Shown: piece after piece, positions 1-5,989 of the stretch
How positions within the stretch are numbered: position 1 is the stretch's first letter
Layout: each line of letters opens with the position of its first letter
Assembly: GCA_947624075.1 (NCBI GenBank)
Contig: CANQIM010000062.1
Location: 1-7,162, forward strand
DNA length: 7,162 nt
Direction: 5' to 3'
From: an uncultured Bacilli bacterium
GTDB taxonomy: Bacteria; Bacillota_I; Bacilli_A; RF39; UBA660
The notes under the pieces: generated by a model
What the model was told of the DNA's origin: nothing
Databases searched by the model: none
The model's input: the letters and a program-made list of their open reading frames with translations, nothing else
Made by a program: the position numbers and the translations under genes

Positions 1-34
1 AAATTAGTATTCACTTTTTCTTTACTTTCTTTTT

Positions 35-1093
35 CTAACTTTCGTATCTCATAATTTTTACTGTCGGATAATAATAATTTAAAATACTTATATAATTGCA
101 ATTATTCTTTGCTAACTCATTTGCCCCATATATACTTAGTCCTAAGGAATTACCCCATCCTTTAGTTATTGTTTTCAAACCCTTATTGTTAAAAAGAAAA
201 GTTACTTCTAAAGATTTTAAGTCTAATTTCTCCGCAAGCTCTTCTCCTGCAAATACTTTATTATTTATTTTTACTTTCTTTATAAATTTCTTATTTTCTA
301 ATTCCAGCACATCAAATCTTACATTTCCATTGAAATAAATTCCTAATAAACTAGATAACTCTTCATATTTAAATTCTTTACTCTCGATATAATATGGCGC
401 CGATACATCCCATAAACTATTTACTCTTTTTAAATAAGGATAACCTTCATTACTACAAGTCATTCCGTCATTACAATAATGAACAAACGGCAAAATATAA
501 TTCTTGTTATAAACCAAAAAGTTTAGTTCAGTTTCTTTAACAGTCTCTTCTAAAAATTTATAAACATCATCATATTCTTTATCCCAAATCAATCTAAAAT
601 TATCGATTGATGAGTAATTAGCAAAATAACTATTAGCATCAATGAAATGCTTTTCTTCCATCATTTTATAGGCATAAGTTCTAAATAAAACAGCTAAAGC
701 TTTAAATACTTCTTTTTCAATAGCTAAAAAGTAAAATCCTCCTAAAATACCTAGTAAATATTCTTTCAAAGTAATTTCTATAAAAGAATTATCTTCTAAT
801 TTAAGTGTTACTAAAAAAGCTTCATCTAAATAATTTCTATTACTTTTTTTCTCTATTATATTAGGAGCATTACTTATATCTAACGTTCTAACAATTATAC
901 CATCTACAATTAAAAAGACTTTTCTTCCCATAAAATTAATATTATTATTCCTAATAAAATTTTTTGTCCTTCTACTTAATTCTTCATTACTAGCATTTCT
1001 TCCCAATTCTTTAGAATATTCTTCTTTCATATTCAAGTATAAGTACAAAATATCTTCTTTTCCATTATTTCTTATTTCATATCGATAAAACAT
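35..1093 (-). CDS. SpoIID/LytB-fold protein, apparently inactive and without a signal peptide (352 aa)
   Basis: Known SpoIID proteins are membrane-anchored lytic transglycosylases that cut peptidoglycan. The fold is recognisable here. Residues 107-141 (LKEYLLGIL, then KALAV and FRTYAY) match the family's LEEYL-GVV...EALKAQAVAARTYA block. GYPYLKRV (217-224) matches its PYLKSV motif, and GWGNSLGLSIYGANELAK (312-329) its GHGxGMSQYGAxxxA block, followed by YISILNYYYP. Key residues differ: the catalytic Glu of the SEMP motif aligns with Phe120, and the His and Gln of GHGxGMSQ are Asn315 and Ile321. His205, Cys207 and Cys213 remain near the region where a clostridial SpoIID is reported to bind zinc. 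No signal peptide or membrane segment is visible; instead residues 1-70 form a polar N-terminal extension I do not recognise. The start is supported by an AGGTGA ribosome site 7 nt upstream, and the stop is TAG. The fold assignment is firm; lack of lytic activity and cytoplasmic location are inferences. Confidence 0.78.
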   Translation of the reverse strand: MFYRYEIRNNGKEDILYLYLNMKEEYSKELGRNASNEELSRRTKNFIRNNNINFMGRKVFLIVDGIIVRTLDISNAPNIIEKKSNRNYLDEAFLVTLKLEDNSFIEITLKEYLLGILGGFYFLAIEKEVFKALAVLFRTYAYKMMEEKHFIDANSYFANYSSIDNFRLIWDKEYDDVYKFLEETVKETELNFLVYNKNYILPFVHYCNDGMTCSNEGYPYLKRVNSLWDVSAPYYIESKEFKYEELSSLLGIYFNGNVRFDVLELENKKFIKKVKINNKVFAGEELAEKLDLKSLEVTFLFNNKGLKTITKGWGNSLGLSIYGANELAKNNCNYISILNYYYPTVKIMRYES

Positions 1094-1103
1094 TATTACA
1101 TCA

Positions 1104-1121
1104 CCTAATAATAGTATTAGG
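1104..1121 (-). promoter_or_regulatory. Hairpin overlapping the ribosome binding site of the SpoIID-like gene
   Basis: A perfect inverted repeat of 7 bp with a 4-nt loop lies just before the SpoIID-like gene. On the minus-strand transcript it reads CCTAATA, loop CTAT, TATTAGG. The AGG at its 3' end is part of the AGGTGA ribosome site (1101-1106), so folding would partly hide that site. The stem has only two G-C pairs and would be weak. A translational control role is inferred. Confidence 0.4.
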
Positions 1122-1140
1122 AAATAATGTTTTTCTATAC

Positions 1141-1176
1141 AAAAAAAGAATTAAAACTCAAAATATTTTAATTCTT
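1141..1176 (-). terminator. AT-rich intrinsic terminator of the phospholipase C-like gene
   Basis: On the minus strand an 11-bp perfect inverted repeat (AAGAATTAAAA, 9-nt loop, TTTTAATTCTT) is followed directly by a run of T. The repeat lies over the last codons and the stop codon of the upstream gene, with the stop inside the 3' arm. There is only one G-C pair in the stem, so termination may be leaky and let some transcripts run on into the SpoIID-like gene. Confidence 0.5.
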
Positions 1177-2122
1177 GCTTCTCACTACAATCAAGTCCTG
1201 TTATATAACTTTTATTAGTATATAAAGTCTTTAAATCTATTTCTTTCCCATTTATATAATCAAAGCTAGCACAAACTAATACTTTTGCTTGCTTTAAAGC
1301 TTTCAAATATAAATCAATAAATGATTCTGTACTTGTCATATCATATACAACTGGATTTCTCCATTCTCTATGATTACTATTTAAAAAATTATGTTTATCT
1401 TCCAAAGGATAATGATAACTTACTGCTTCAAAACGATAAGTCCTTTGTGTTGTAAAAGTATCTACGAATTTATAAATATTTTTCTTTATACCATACTTAT
1501 CTTTTCTAAATATCACTAGCGCATTTCTCATCTGCTTTAAAGACTTATAATAAATCTTACTCATATTTTCTACCTTATAGGTCTTATAAAAAACATAATC
1601 TATAGTTCTATTTAATCTACTTGAAAATTTTTCTAAAGAAAAACAAAACTTACCTAAAGGGAATACATAAGGATTACTTTTATCTCTTCTTCTAACCATA
1701 TCATTGTCTATAAAAGCTTCCATAAATCCATGAATATTGTTGTACTTATAAGTACTTGGTTTATCTCTATCAAATTGCCCTGTTTTATAAACAACATATG
1801 GATGTATAGTTGAATCTAATACATAATGACAGATAAATCCTACTAAAAAAGAACTAACATCTTTATCTTTACTTAAATTTTTTTCCTTTATATATTCTAT
1901 TAAATTTAAAAAGAATTCTTGAGTTTTATGTGAATGAAAATAATTATCAAATTTTCTAATCTTTTTTCCAGGTAATATTGAAAATAAATTATAAAACATT
2001 AGTGAATCTGTACTTTGACCAAACATCTTAATTCTTTTTAAATCCAAATTATCTTTAATATCATTAGGTAATATATCATATATATCTTTAGCAAAGTATG
2101 CATGAGTAATTGTAGCTGGCAT
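1151..2122 (-). CDS. Zinc-dependent phospholipase C family protein (323 aa)
   Basis: This belongs to the family typified by Bacillus cereus phosphatidylcholine phospholipase C, in which three zinc ions are held by His, Asp and Glu residues. The protein opens with MPATITHAYFAKDI, typical of the short bacterial members. The ligand set is visible: His7, Asp39, His63 (NYFHSH), His99 and Asp103 (CHYVLD, HxxxD), His107 (IHPY), and His131 and Glu135 (HGFME, HxxxE). A WRNP motif (254-257) follows. No signal peptide is present, and the N-terminal Trp ligand of secreted PLC is missing, so the protein is probably cytoplasmic and its substrate is unknown. The start at 2122 is preferred over the ATG at 2134: a GGGGG ribosome site (2128-2132) lies 5 nt before it, while the outer ATG has no ribosome site and would remove the family's usual N terminus. 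The gene has its own promoter and terminator. Confidence 0.85.
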   Translation of the reverse strand: MPATITHAYFAKDIYDILPNDIKDNLDLKRIKMFGQSTDSLMFYNLFSILPGKKIRKFDNYFHSHKTQEFFLNLIEYIKEKNLSKDKDVSSFLVGFICHYVLDSTIHPYVVYKTGQFDRDKPSTYKYNNIHGFMEAFIDNDMVRRRDKSNPYVFPLGKFCFSLEKFSSRLNRTIDYVFYKTYKVENMSKIYYKSLKQMRNALVIFRKDKYGIKKNIYKFVDTFTTQRTYRFEAVSYHYPLEDKHNFLNSNHREWRNPVVYDMTSTESFIDLYLKALKQAKVLVCASFDYINGKEIDLKTLYTNKSYITGLDCSEKQELKYFEF

Positions 2123-2160
2123 AATATCCCCCATTTCTTACTAATAATGCCTCTATTAAG

Positions 2161-2169
2161 ATTATATCA
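2161..2169 (-). promoter_or_regulatory. Extended -10 promoter for the phospholipase C-like gene
   Basis: On the minus strand the sequence reads TGATATAAT, a perfect TATAAT box with the TG extension. No good -35 is seen (TGAAAA at an 18-nt spacing is the best). It predicts a start of transcription near 2154 and a leader of about 31 nt before the start codon at 2122. Confidence 0.65.
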
Positions 2170-2210
2170 CATAAATTCACTAAATTTTCATATTTTTTCT
2201 GTAAATATTA

Positions 2211-2219
2211 TGTTATAAT
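2211..2219 (+). promoter_or_regulatory. Extended -10 promoter for the Abi_2/protease pair
   Basis: TGTTATAAT is a perfect TATAAT box with the TG extension. No convincing -35 is present. The predicted transcription start is near 2226, only about 11 nt before the ATG at 2237, so the mRNA would begin almost at its ribosome site (AGGTGAG, 2227-2233). It faces away from the promoter at 2161-2169; the two boxes are 41 bp apart. Confidence 0.65.
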
Positions 2220-2236
2220 TTATTGTAGGTGAGAAT

Positions 2237-3187
2237 ATGATAGAGAAAAACTTCAAGAATTTAAATGAACAAATAGAAATATTTAGACAAAAAGGTATGA
2301 CTATCAATGATGAAAATTATGTTAAAGAAGTCCTTTTACGAGAAAATTATTTCTTTTTAAATGGTTATAGACATCTTTTTATGAAATCAACTGAAGATAA
2401 AAAATTCTTAGAAGGAACAACTTTTGAAGAAATGTATAGTTTATTCTTATTTGACCGTTCATTTAGAAATATATTATTTAAATATCTTTTAGTAATTGAA
2501 AATAACTTGAAGTCTATTACTTCCTATCAGTTATCTAAAAAATATGGTTATAAGGAAAGTGATTATTTACGAGCAAAAAACTTTACAAGAAAACCTGAAA
2601 AACAGGCTCAACTTAATGATTTACTTAAGAAAATGAAAAGACAAATAAGAGTAAATGGTTCTCAACATTCTGCTACTTTGCATTATGTCTCTAACTATGG
2701 CTATATACCTTTATGGATTTTAGTTAAAGTGCTGTCTTTTGGTATAGTAAGTGAAATGTATTCTATCTTAAAGGCTGAAGATCAAAGGGATATTGCCGAA
2801 ATTTATGGAATTGAACCAGAAATTCTTATGATTTATCTACCTATTCTTGCTAACTACCGTAATTTATGTGCCCACGAAGATATTTTATATGAAAATAAAA
2901 CCCAAAAATATATAAATGATACTGTTTTTCATAGTTTATTAAAAATACCTAAGGAAAATGATGAATATATTTATGGTAAGAATGATGTTTTTGCTTTAAT
3001 AATTATTTTAAAGCAAATGCTTAATAAGGAAGATTTCAAAAATATGTCTATTGAAATGGATAATTGTATTGAAACTTTAAATTATAATTTGAAAACTATT
3101 GGTATTGATAAGGTACTAAATAGAATGGGTTTCCCACTTAATTGGGAAGAAATAAGAACAATTGAAAGGAGCAAAATTGATGGCTAA
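2237..3187 (+). CDS. Abi_2 (AbiD/AbiF-like) HEPN-type protein (316 aa)
   Basis: This is recognisable as an Abi-like protein (Abi_2 family), related to the lactococcal abortive-infection proteins AbiD and AbiF that stop phage growth by killing or arresting the host cell. Family signatures run in order: RENYFFLNGYRHLF (35-48), FLEGTTFEEMYSLFLFDRSFRNIL (57-80), IENNLKSITSYQLSKKYG (87-104), IPLWILVKVLSFGIVSEMY (157-175) and YRNLCAHEDILYENK (207-221). RNLCAH (208-213) fits the R-N-x3-H form of the HEPN ribonuclease motif, so an RNA-cutting toxin is the likely activity by family. Length matches the family, and the motif is intact. The protein appears soluble. The start has a close AGGTGAG ribosome site. 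The last 8 bases overlap the serine protease gene, and the shared message implies coupled translation. No separate antitoxin gene is visible. The family call is firm; a role in phage defence here is inferred. Confidence 0.88.
   Translation: MIEKNFKNLNEQIEIFRQKGMTINDENYVKEVLLRENYFFLNGYRHLFMKSTEDKKFLEGTTFEEMYSLFLFDRSFRNILFKYLLVIENNLKSITSYQLSKKYGYKESDYLRAKNFTRKPEKQAQLNDLLKKMKRQIRVNGSQHSATLHYVSNYGYIPLWILVKVLSFGIVSEMYSILKAEDQRDIAEIYGIEPEILMIYLPILANYRNLCAHEDILYENKTQKYINDTVFHSLLKIPKENDEYIYGKNDVFALIIILKQMLNKEDFKNMSIEMDNCIETLNYNLKTIGIDKVLNRMGFPLNWEEIRTIERSKIDG
3165..3171 (+). promoter_or_regulatory. Ribosome binding site deciding the protease start
   Basis: AAAGGAG lies inside the end of the Abi_2 gene, 8 nt before the ATG at 3180. 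It rules out the in-frame TTG at 3162, which lies upstream of this site, as the protease start. Confidence 0.8.
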
Positions 3188-4307
3188 AAATAAAAAAGAT
3201 TTGAAGGGTTTAAAATTATTTTTCTTAATGACTTTTTCATTTGTTATAGGTGGAGTAGTAATGTTTGCACTTCTAAAGTGGACACCTTTAATTAATGATG
3301 TTTTAGGAAGTAGTAGTAATAATACTGTTATAACTAAAAATAAAACTCAAGTCTATGAAAAGACTTCCCTAAAAGCTGCTATTGATAAAATATATGATGC
3401 TGTAGTGGTTATAAGTGTTTATGAAAATGATAAATTACAATCTACAGGTAGTGGTTTTGTTTATAAAGTTGATAATAAGTATGGATATATATTAACTAAT
3501 GAGCATGTAGTTGAAGATAGTAAAGATATTAAAGTTACTATGTCTAATGATGAAGAAACAGAAGCTGAGAAATTAGGTGGTGATGAGTACCTAGATTTAG
3601 CTGTTTTAAGAATTTCCAAAGATAAGGTAAAAATGGTTGCTAATATAGGTAGTAGTGAAGAAGTAAATTTAGGTGATTCTATCTTTACTGTTGGAGCCCC
3701 TATGGGTTATGACTATCGTGGTAGTGTGACTTCTGGTGTTTTATCTGGAAAAGATCGTATGATTTCTGTAAGTGTGGGAAATTCATCTAATGATGATTGG
3801 ATAATGCGTGTTTTACAAATTGATGCTGCTTTAAACCCAGGAAATAGTGGTGGTCCACTTCTAAATGTTAATGGTGAAGTAATTGGTGTTTGCTCAATGA
3901 AATTAGTTGATTCTCAAATTGAAGGAATGGGCTTTGCTATACCAATAGAATATGCTATGAATCATGTTGATTCTTTAGAAAATGGTAAGAAAATTGAATG
4001 GCCTGTTTTAGGTATTAGCATGTTAAATACAACTGATACGATGAATTTATATAGAAACCAAATTATGATAGATGATGACATTACAGAAGGCGTAGTTATT
4101 GTAAAATGTGAAGATGATTCATCAGCTGCTAAGTCTGACTTGAAAAAGGGCGATGTTATAATTAAAATAGATAATGCTAAAGTAAAAAATATTGCTTATT
4201 TAAGATATGAGCTATATCAACATCAAGCAGGAGATACCATTGAAATAACTTATATAAGAGATGGTAAGGAACATACAACAAAAGTAACTCTAGGAAAAAG
4301 TTCTTAA
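3180..4307 (+). CDS. HtrA/DegP-like membrane-anchored serine protease with PDZ domain (375 aa)
   Basis: HtrA proteases degrade damaged or misfolded proteins at the cell envelope. The layout is typical of the Gram-positive type: a lysine-rich cytoplasmic start (1-13), one membrane segment (about 12-32), a polar linker, a trypsin-like domain (about 63-265) and one PDZ domain (about 276-373). The full triad is visible: His109 in TNEHVVE, Asp139 in LDLAVLRI and Ser223 in NPGNSGGPL, with GMGFAIP (249-255) after it. The PDZ shows LKKGDVIIKIDNAKV (321-335). The positive N terminus places the protease domain outside the membrane. Length is normal and nothing is missing. It overlaps the Abi_2 gene by 8 bp, and its ribosome site lies within that gene, so translation is probably coupled. 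A strong terminator follows. The gene could equally be an ordinary housekeeping HtrA that has acquired an Abi_2 gene upstream. Confidence 0.92.
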   Translation: MAKNKKDLKGLKLFFLMTFSFVIGGVVMFALLKWTPLINDVLGSSSNNTVITKNKTQVYEKTSLKAAIDKIYDAVVVISVYENDKLQSTGSGFVYKVDNKYGYILTNEHVVEDSKDIKVTMSNDEETEAEKLGGDEYLDLAVLRISKDKVKMVANIGSSEEVNLGDSIFTVGAPMGYDYRGSVTSGVLSGKDRMISVSVGNSSNDDWIMRVLQIDAALNPGNSGGPLLNVNGEVIGVCSMKLVDSQIEGMGFAIPIEYAMNHVDSLENGKKIEWPVLGISMLNTTDTMNLYRNQIMIDDDITEGVVIVKCEDDSSAAKSDLKKGDVIIKIDNAKVKNIAYLRYELYQHQAGDTIEITYIRDGKEHTTKVTLGKSS

Positions 4308-4325
4308 GTTTGAGAACTTTTTTTT
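4295..4325 (+). terminator. Intrinsic terminator after the HtrA-like gene
   Basis: A 10-bp stem (AAAAAGTTCT pairing with AGAACTTTTT) with an 8-nt loop is followed by a continuing T run. The 5' arm lies in the last codons of the protease gene and its stop codon sits in the loop. Confidence 0.8.
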
Positions 4326-4352
4326 GCGTAAATTATTAAAAAGTGCTATAAT
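4324..4352 (+). promoter_or_regulatory. Promoter for the CorA-type transporter
   Basis: TTGCGT (4324-4329) and TATAAT (4347-4352) are 17 nt apart, and the -10 carries the TG extension (TGCTATAAT). The -35 begins in the last T residues of the preceding terminator, so the two units are packed with no gap. The predicted start of transcription is near 4359, about 22 nt before the ATG at 4381. Confidence 0.75.
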
Positions 4353-4380
4353 ATAAGCCTTGGAAAAGGGATGTGATATT

Positions 4381-5322
4381 ATGCTAAAAATATATAAAAC
4401 AACACCAGTTGAAAAGAAAATAAAAAAATGTAAAAAAATAACAACTGATTGTTGGATTGATTTAACATCTCCAACTAAAGATGAAATAGAAAAAGTTATT
4501 TCTAAAACACTAATAGATGAAGATTTAATATTGAAAATGCTTGATGATGAAGAACTTCCTCGTATTGAACAAAGTGCTAATGCTACTTTAGTTGTTATTG
4601 ATACGCCTTATTTAAAAGAAGAAGACGACCATAAATATAAAACTTACCCTTTAGGAATAATTATTACTAAAAATAATTATGTAGTTACAGTTTCTCCTAA
4701 AAAAACTAATGTCCTTGATGCTTTTAAACAAGGCAAAATAAAAGATTTTCGTACGGCCAAAAAAACGAGATTTTTAATTCAAATATTAATAAATACATCG
4801 AGCTATTACTTAAGAGCTTTAAAAAATGTAAATAAAGATATTTCTGAAAAGGAAAAAGTATTAAAGAAATCTACTGAAAATAAAGATTTAATAGATTTAC
4901 TTGAAATAGAAAAAACTCTTGTTTATTTCATTACTTCATTAAAAGCTAACGACTTAGTATTAGAAAAATTATCAAAAGGAATTATTTTGCCTTTATATGA
5001 TAATGATGCCGATTTATTAGAAGATGCTATTATTGAAAATAAACAAGCTTTTGAAATGAGTACTATCTATAAAGATATTTTATCATCTATAACTGATACA
5101 TATGCCACTATTGTTTCAAATAATTTGAACAATATTATGAAGTTTTTAGCCGGCGCTACTATCGTTTTATCAATACCTACAATGATTTCATCATTTCTTG
5201 GTATGAATGTTCCTTTAGGTTCAATAAGTTCCAATAATCAAGCTATTTTAGTTATATCTGTTACATCATTTGTCATATCTTTAATAATTGCATTAATTCT
5301 AAAAAAGAAAAATATGTTATAA
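4381..5322 (+). CDS. corA: CorA family magnesium/divalent cation transporter (313 aa)
   Basis: CorA proteins form pentameric channels that let Mg2+ (and Co2+ or Ni2+) into the cell. The N-terminal cytoplasmic part contains CWIDLTSPTKDEI (24-36) and the family's EELPRIEQ segment (57-64). A long helical stalk rich in charged residues follows (about 130-250). The C terminus carries two membrane segments (about 255-275 and 288-307) with the signature GMN at 274-276 just after the first. The protein ends in a lysine-rich tail, as expected for a cytoplasmic C terminus. Length is normal. The ATG at 4381 is chosen over the TTG at 4360 because MLKIYKT is the usual family start and the TTG lies at the predicted transcription start. 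A weak AAGGG ribosome site lies 10 nt upstream. No Mg-sensing riboswitch is seen: the leader is only about 22 nt. Ion preference cannot be read from the sequence. Confidence 0.93.
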   Translation: MLKIYKTTPVEKKIKKCKKITTDCWIDLTSPTKDEIEKVISKTLIDEDLILKMLDDEELPRIEQSANATLVVIDTPYLKEEDDHKYKTYPLGIIITKNNYVVTVSPKKTNVLDAFKQGKIKDFRTAKKTRFLIQILINTSSYYLRALKNVNKDISEKEKVLKKSTENKDLIDLLEIEKTLVYFITSLKANDLVLEKLSKGIILPLYDNDADLLEDAIIENKQAFEMSTIYKDILSSITDTYATIVSNNLNNIMKFLAGATIVLSIPTMISSFLGMNVPLGSISSNNQAILVISVTSFVISLIIALILKKKNML

Positions 5323-5323
5323 T
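5315..5323 (+). promoter_or_regulatory. Extended -10 promoter for the HD-domain gene, overlapping the corA stop codon
   Basis: TGTTATAAT is identical to the box before the Abi_2 gene. It covers the last codons and the TAA stop of the transporter gene. No matching -35 is seen at 17 nt. The predicted start is near 5330, about 26 nt before the ATG at 5356. Read-through from the transporter gene is also possible, as no terminator lies between them. Confidence 0.55.
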
Positions 5324-5355
5324 AGATTAGAACAAAATAAAAGAAAGTGGTGCAC

Positions 5356-5832
5356 ATGATAGAAGATTATAAAAAATTAGATGAAGAATATTATGATTGT
5401 ATAAAAGATTTAGTAGAAAATGTCAAAGTATTAAAAATGGATGAATTTATACAGCATGGAAATACCTCTTGCTTAAAGCATTGCTTAGCTGTTTCTTATA
5501 AAAGTTATAGATTTGCTAAAACATTTAATTTAGATTATAAAGCAGTAGCAAGAGCTGCATTATTACATGACTTTTTTCTTTATGATTGGCATCATAATAA
5601 AAAAAAGAAACATTTATTTCAAAAACATGGCTATATTCATCCCAAAATTGCCTTAGAAAATGCTATTAAATATTTTGATTTAACACCTAAAGAACAAGAT
5701 ATAATTCTAAAACATATGTGGCCTTTAACTTTAAGAAGTATTCCTAAATATAAAGAGTCAATGTTAGTTTGTTTTGTTGATAAATATATCTCATCGAAAG
5801 AGACATTAAAGTATCATATTCTTGCTAAATAA
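5356..5832 (+). CDS. HD-domain metal-dependent phosphohydrolase family protein (158 aa)
   Basis: HD-domain proteins use a His/Asp metal site to hydrolyse phosphate esters, often of nucleotides. The pattern H...HD...D is present: His42 (LKHCLAVS), His71-Asp72 (ALLHDFFLYDW) and Asp142 (FVDKY). Extra histidines at 34 (QHGNT), 79-80, 95 (YIHPKIALENA) and 120 (ILKHMWPLT) are typical of a conserved short Firmicutes family of unknown substrate. The protein is soluble and has no extra domain, so the HD fold makes up nearly all of it. The ATG at 5356 is preferred, with GTGGTG (5347-5352) acting as the ribosome site; the GTG codons at 5347 and 5350 are in frame but lie within that site. It starts 33 bp after the transporter gene and has a candidate promoter of its own. 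The exact reaction cannot be inferred. Confidence 0.85.
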   Translation: MIEDYKKLDEEYYDCIKDLVENVKVLKMDEFIQHGNTSCLKHCLAVSYKSYRFAKTFNLDYKAVARAALLHDFFLYDWHHNKKKKHLFQKHGYIHPKIALENAIKYFDLTPKEQDIILKHMWPLTLRSIPKYKESMLVCFVDKYISSKETLKYHILAK

Positions 5833-5859
5833 AATATGAAAAACTGTTATTTTATAAAA

Positions 5860-5943
5860 AATACTTAAGTAGCAATATAATTGCCACAATAAGCTTAGTT
5901 ACATTTTTTGAAAACTTAACTAAAAAGTATTGCTAATACTTAA
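5860..5943 (+). repeat. Inverted repeat pair and palindromes upstream of the coiled-coil gene
   Basis: Two related sites lie about 50 bp apart. The right site, AAGTATTGCTAATACTT (5925-5941), is a 7-bp perfect inverted repeat around GCT and covers the -35 box of the next gene. The left site has the palindrome TACTTAAGTA (5862-5871) followed by GCAATA. TAGCAATA (5870-5877) pairs perfectly with TATTGCTA (5928-5935), and AATACTTAA occurs directly at 5860-5868 and 5935-5943. A second, smaller inverted repeat (TTAGTTA 5895-5901, TAACTAA 5917-5923) lies between. Operator sites for a DNA-binding regulator are the likeliest reading; a nested RNA fold is the alternative. Confidence 0.5.
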
Positions 5944-5957
5944 ATTTTTGTTAAAAT
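5930..5957 (+). promoter_or_regulatory. Promoter for the coiled-coil protein gene
   Basis: TTGCTA (5930-5935) and TAAAAT (5952-5957) are 16 nt apart, and the -10 has the TG extension (TGTTAAAAT). The -35 box lies at the centre of the palindrome at 5925-5941, so a protein bound there would block it. The predicted start is near 5964, about 26 nt before the ATG at 5990. Confidence 0.65.
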
Positions 5958-5989
5958 AGTAACTAATTAAGTTTATGGGAGGATATATA

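Noticed and set aside
1..34. Possible GTG start of a further minus-strand gene at the left edge
   Set aside because: The visible codons are too few, and no clear ribosome site precedes them.
96..338. Plus-strand open frame of 80 codons inside the SpoIID-like gene
   Set aside because: It lies opposite a gene with clear family motifs, has no ribosome site and shows no recognisable domain.
3089..3140. Possible internal promoter for the protease (TTGAAA at 3089-3094 with TACTAA 19 nt further on)
   Set aside because: The spacing is long, the -10 is poor and it lacks the TG extension seen at the other promoters in the window.
5895..5923. Inverted repeat as a terminator for the HD-domain gene
   Set aside because: The 7-bp stem has a 15-nt loop and no T run follows it on either strand.
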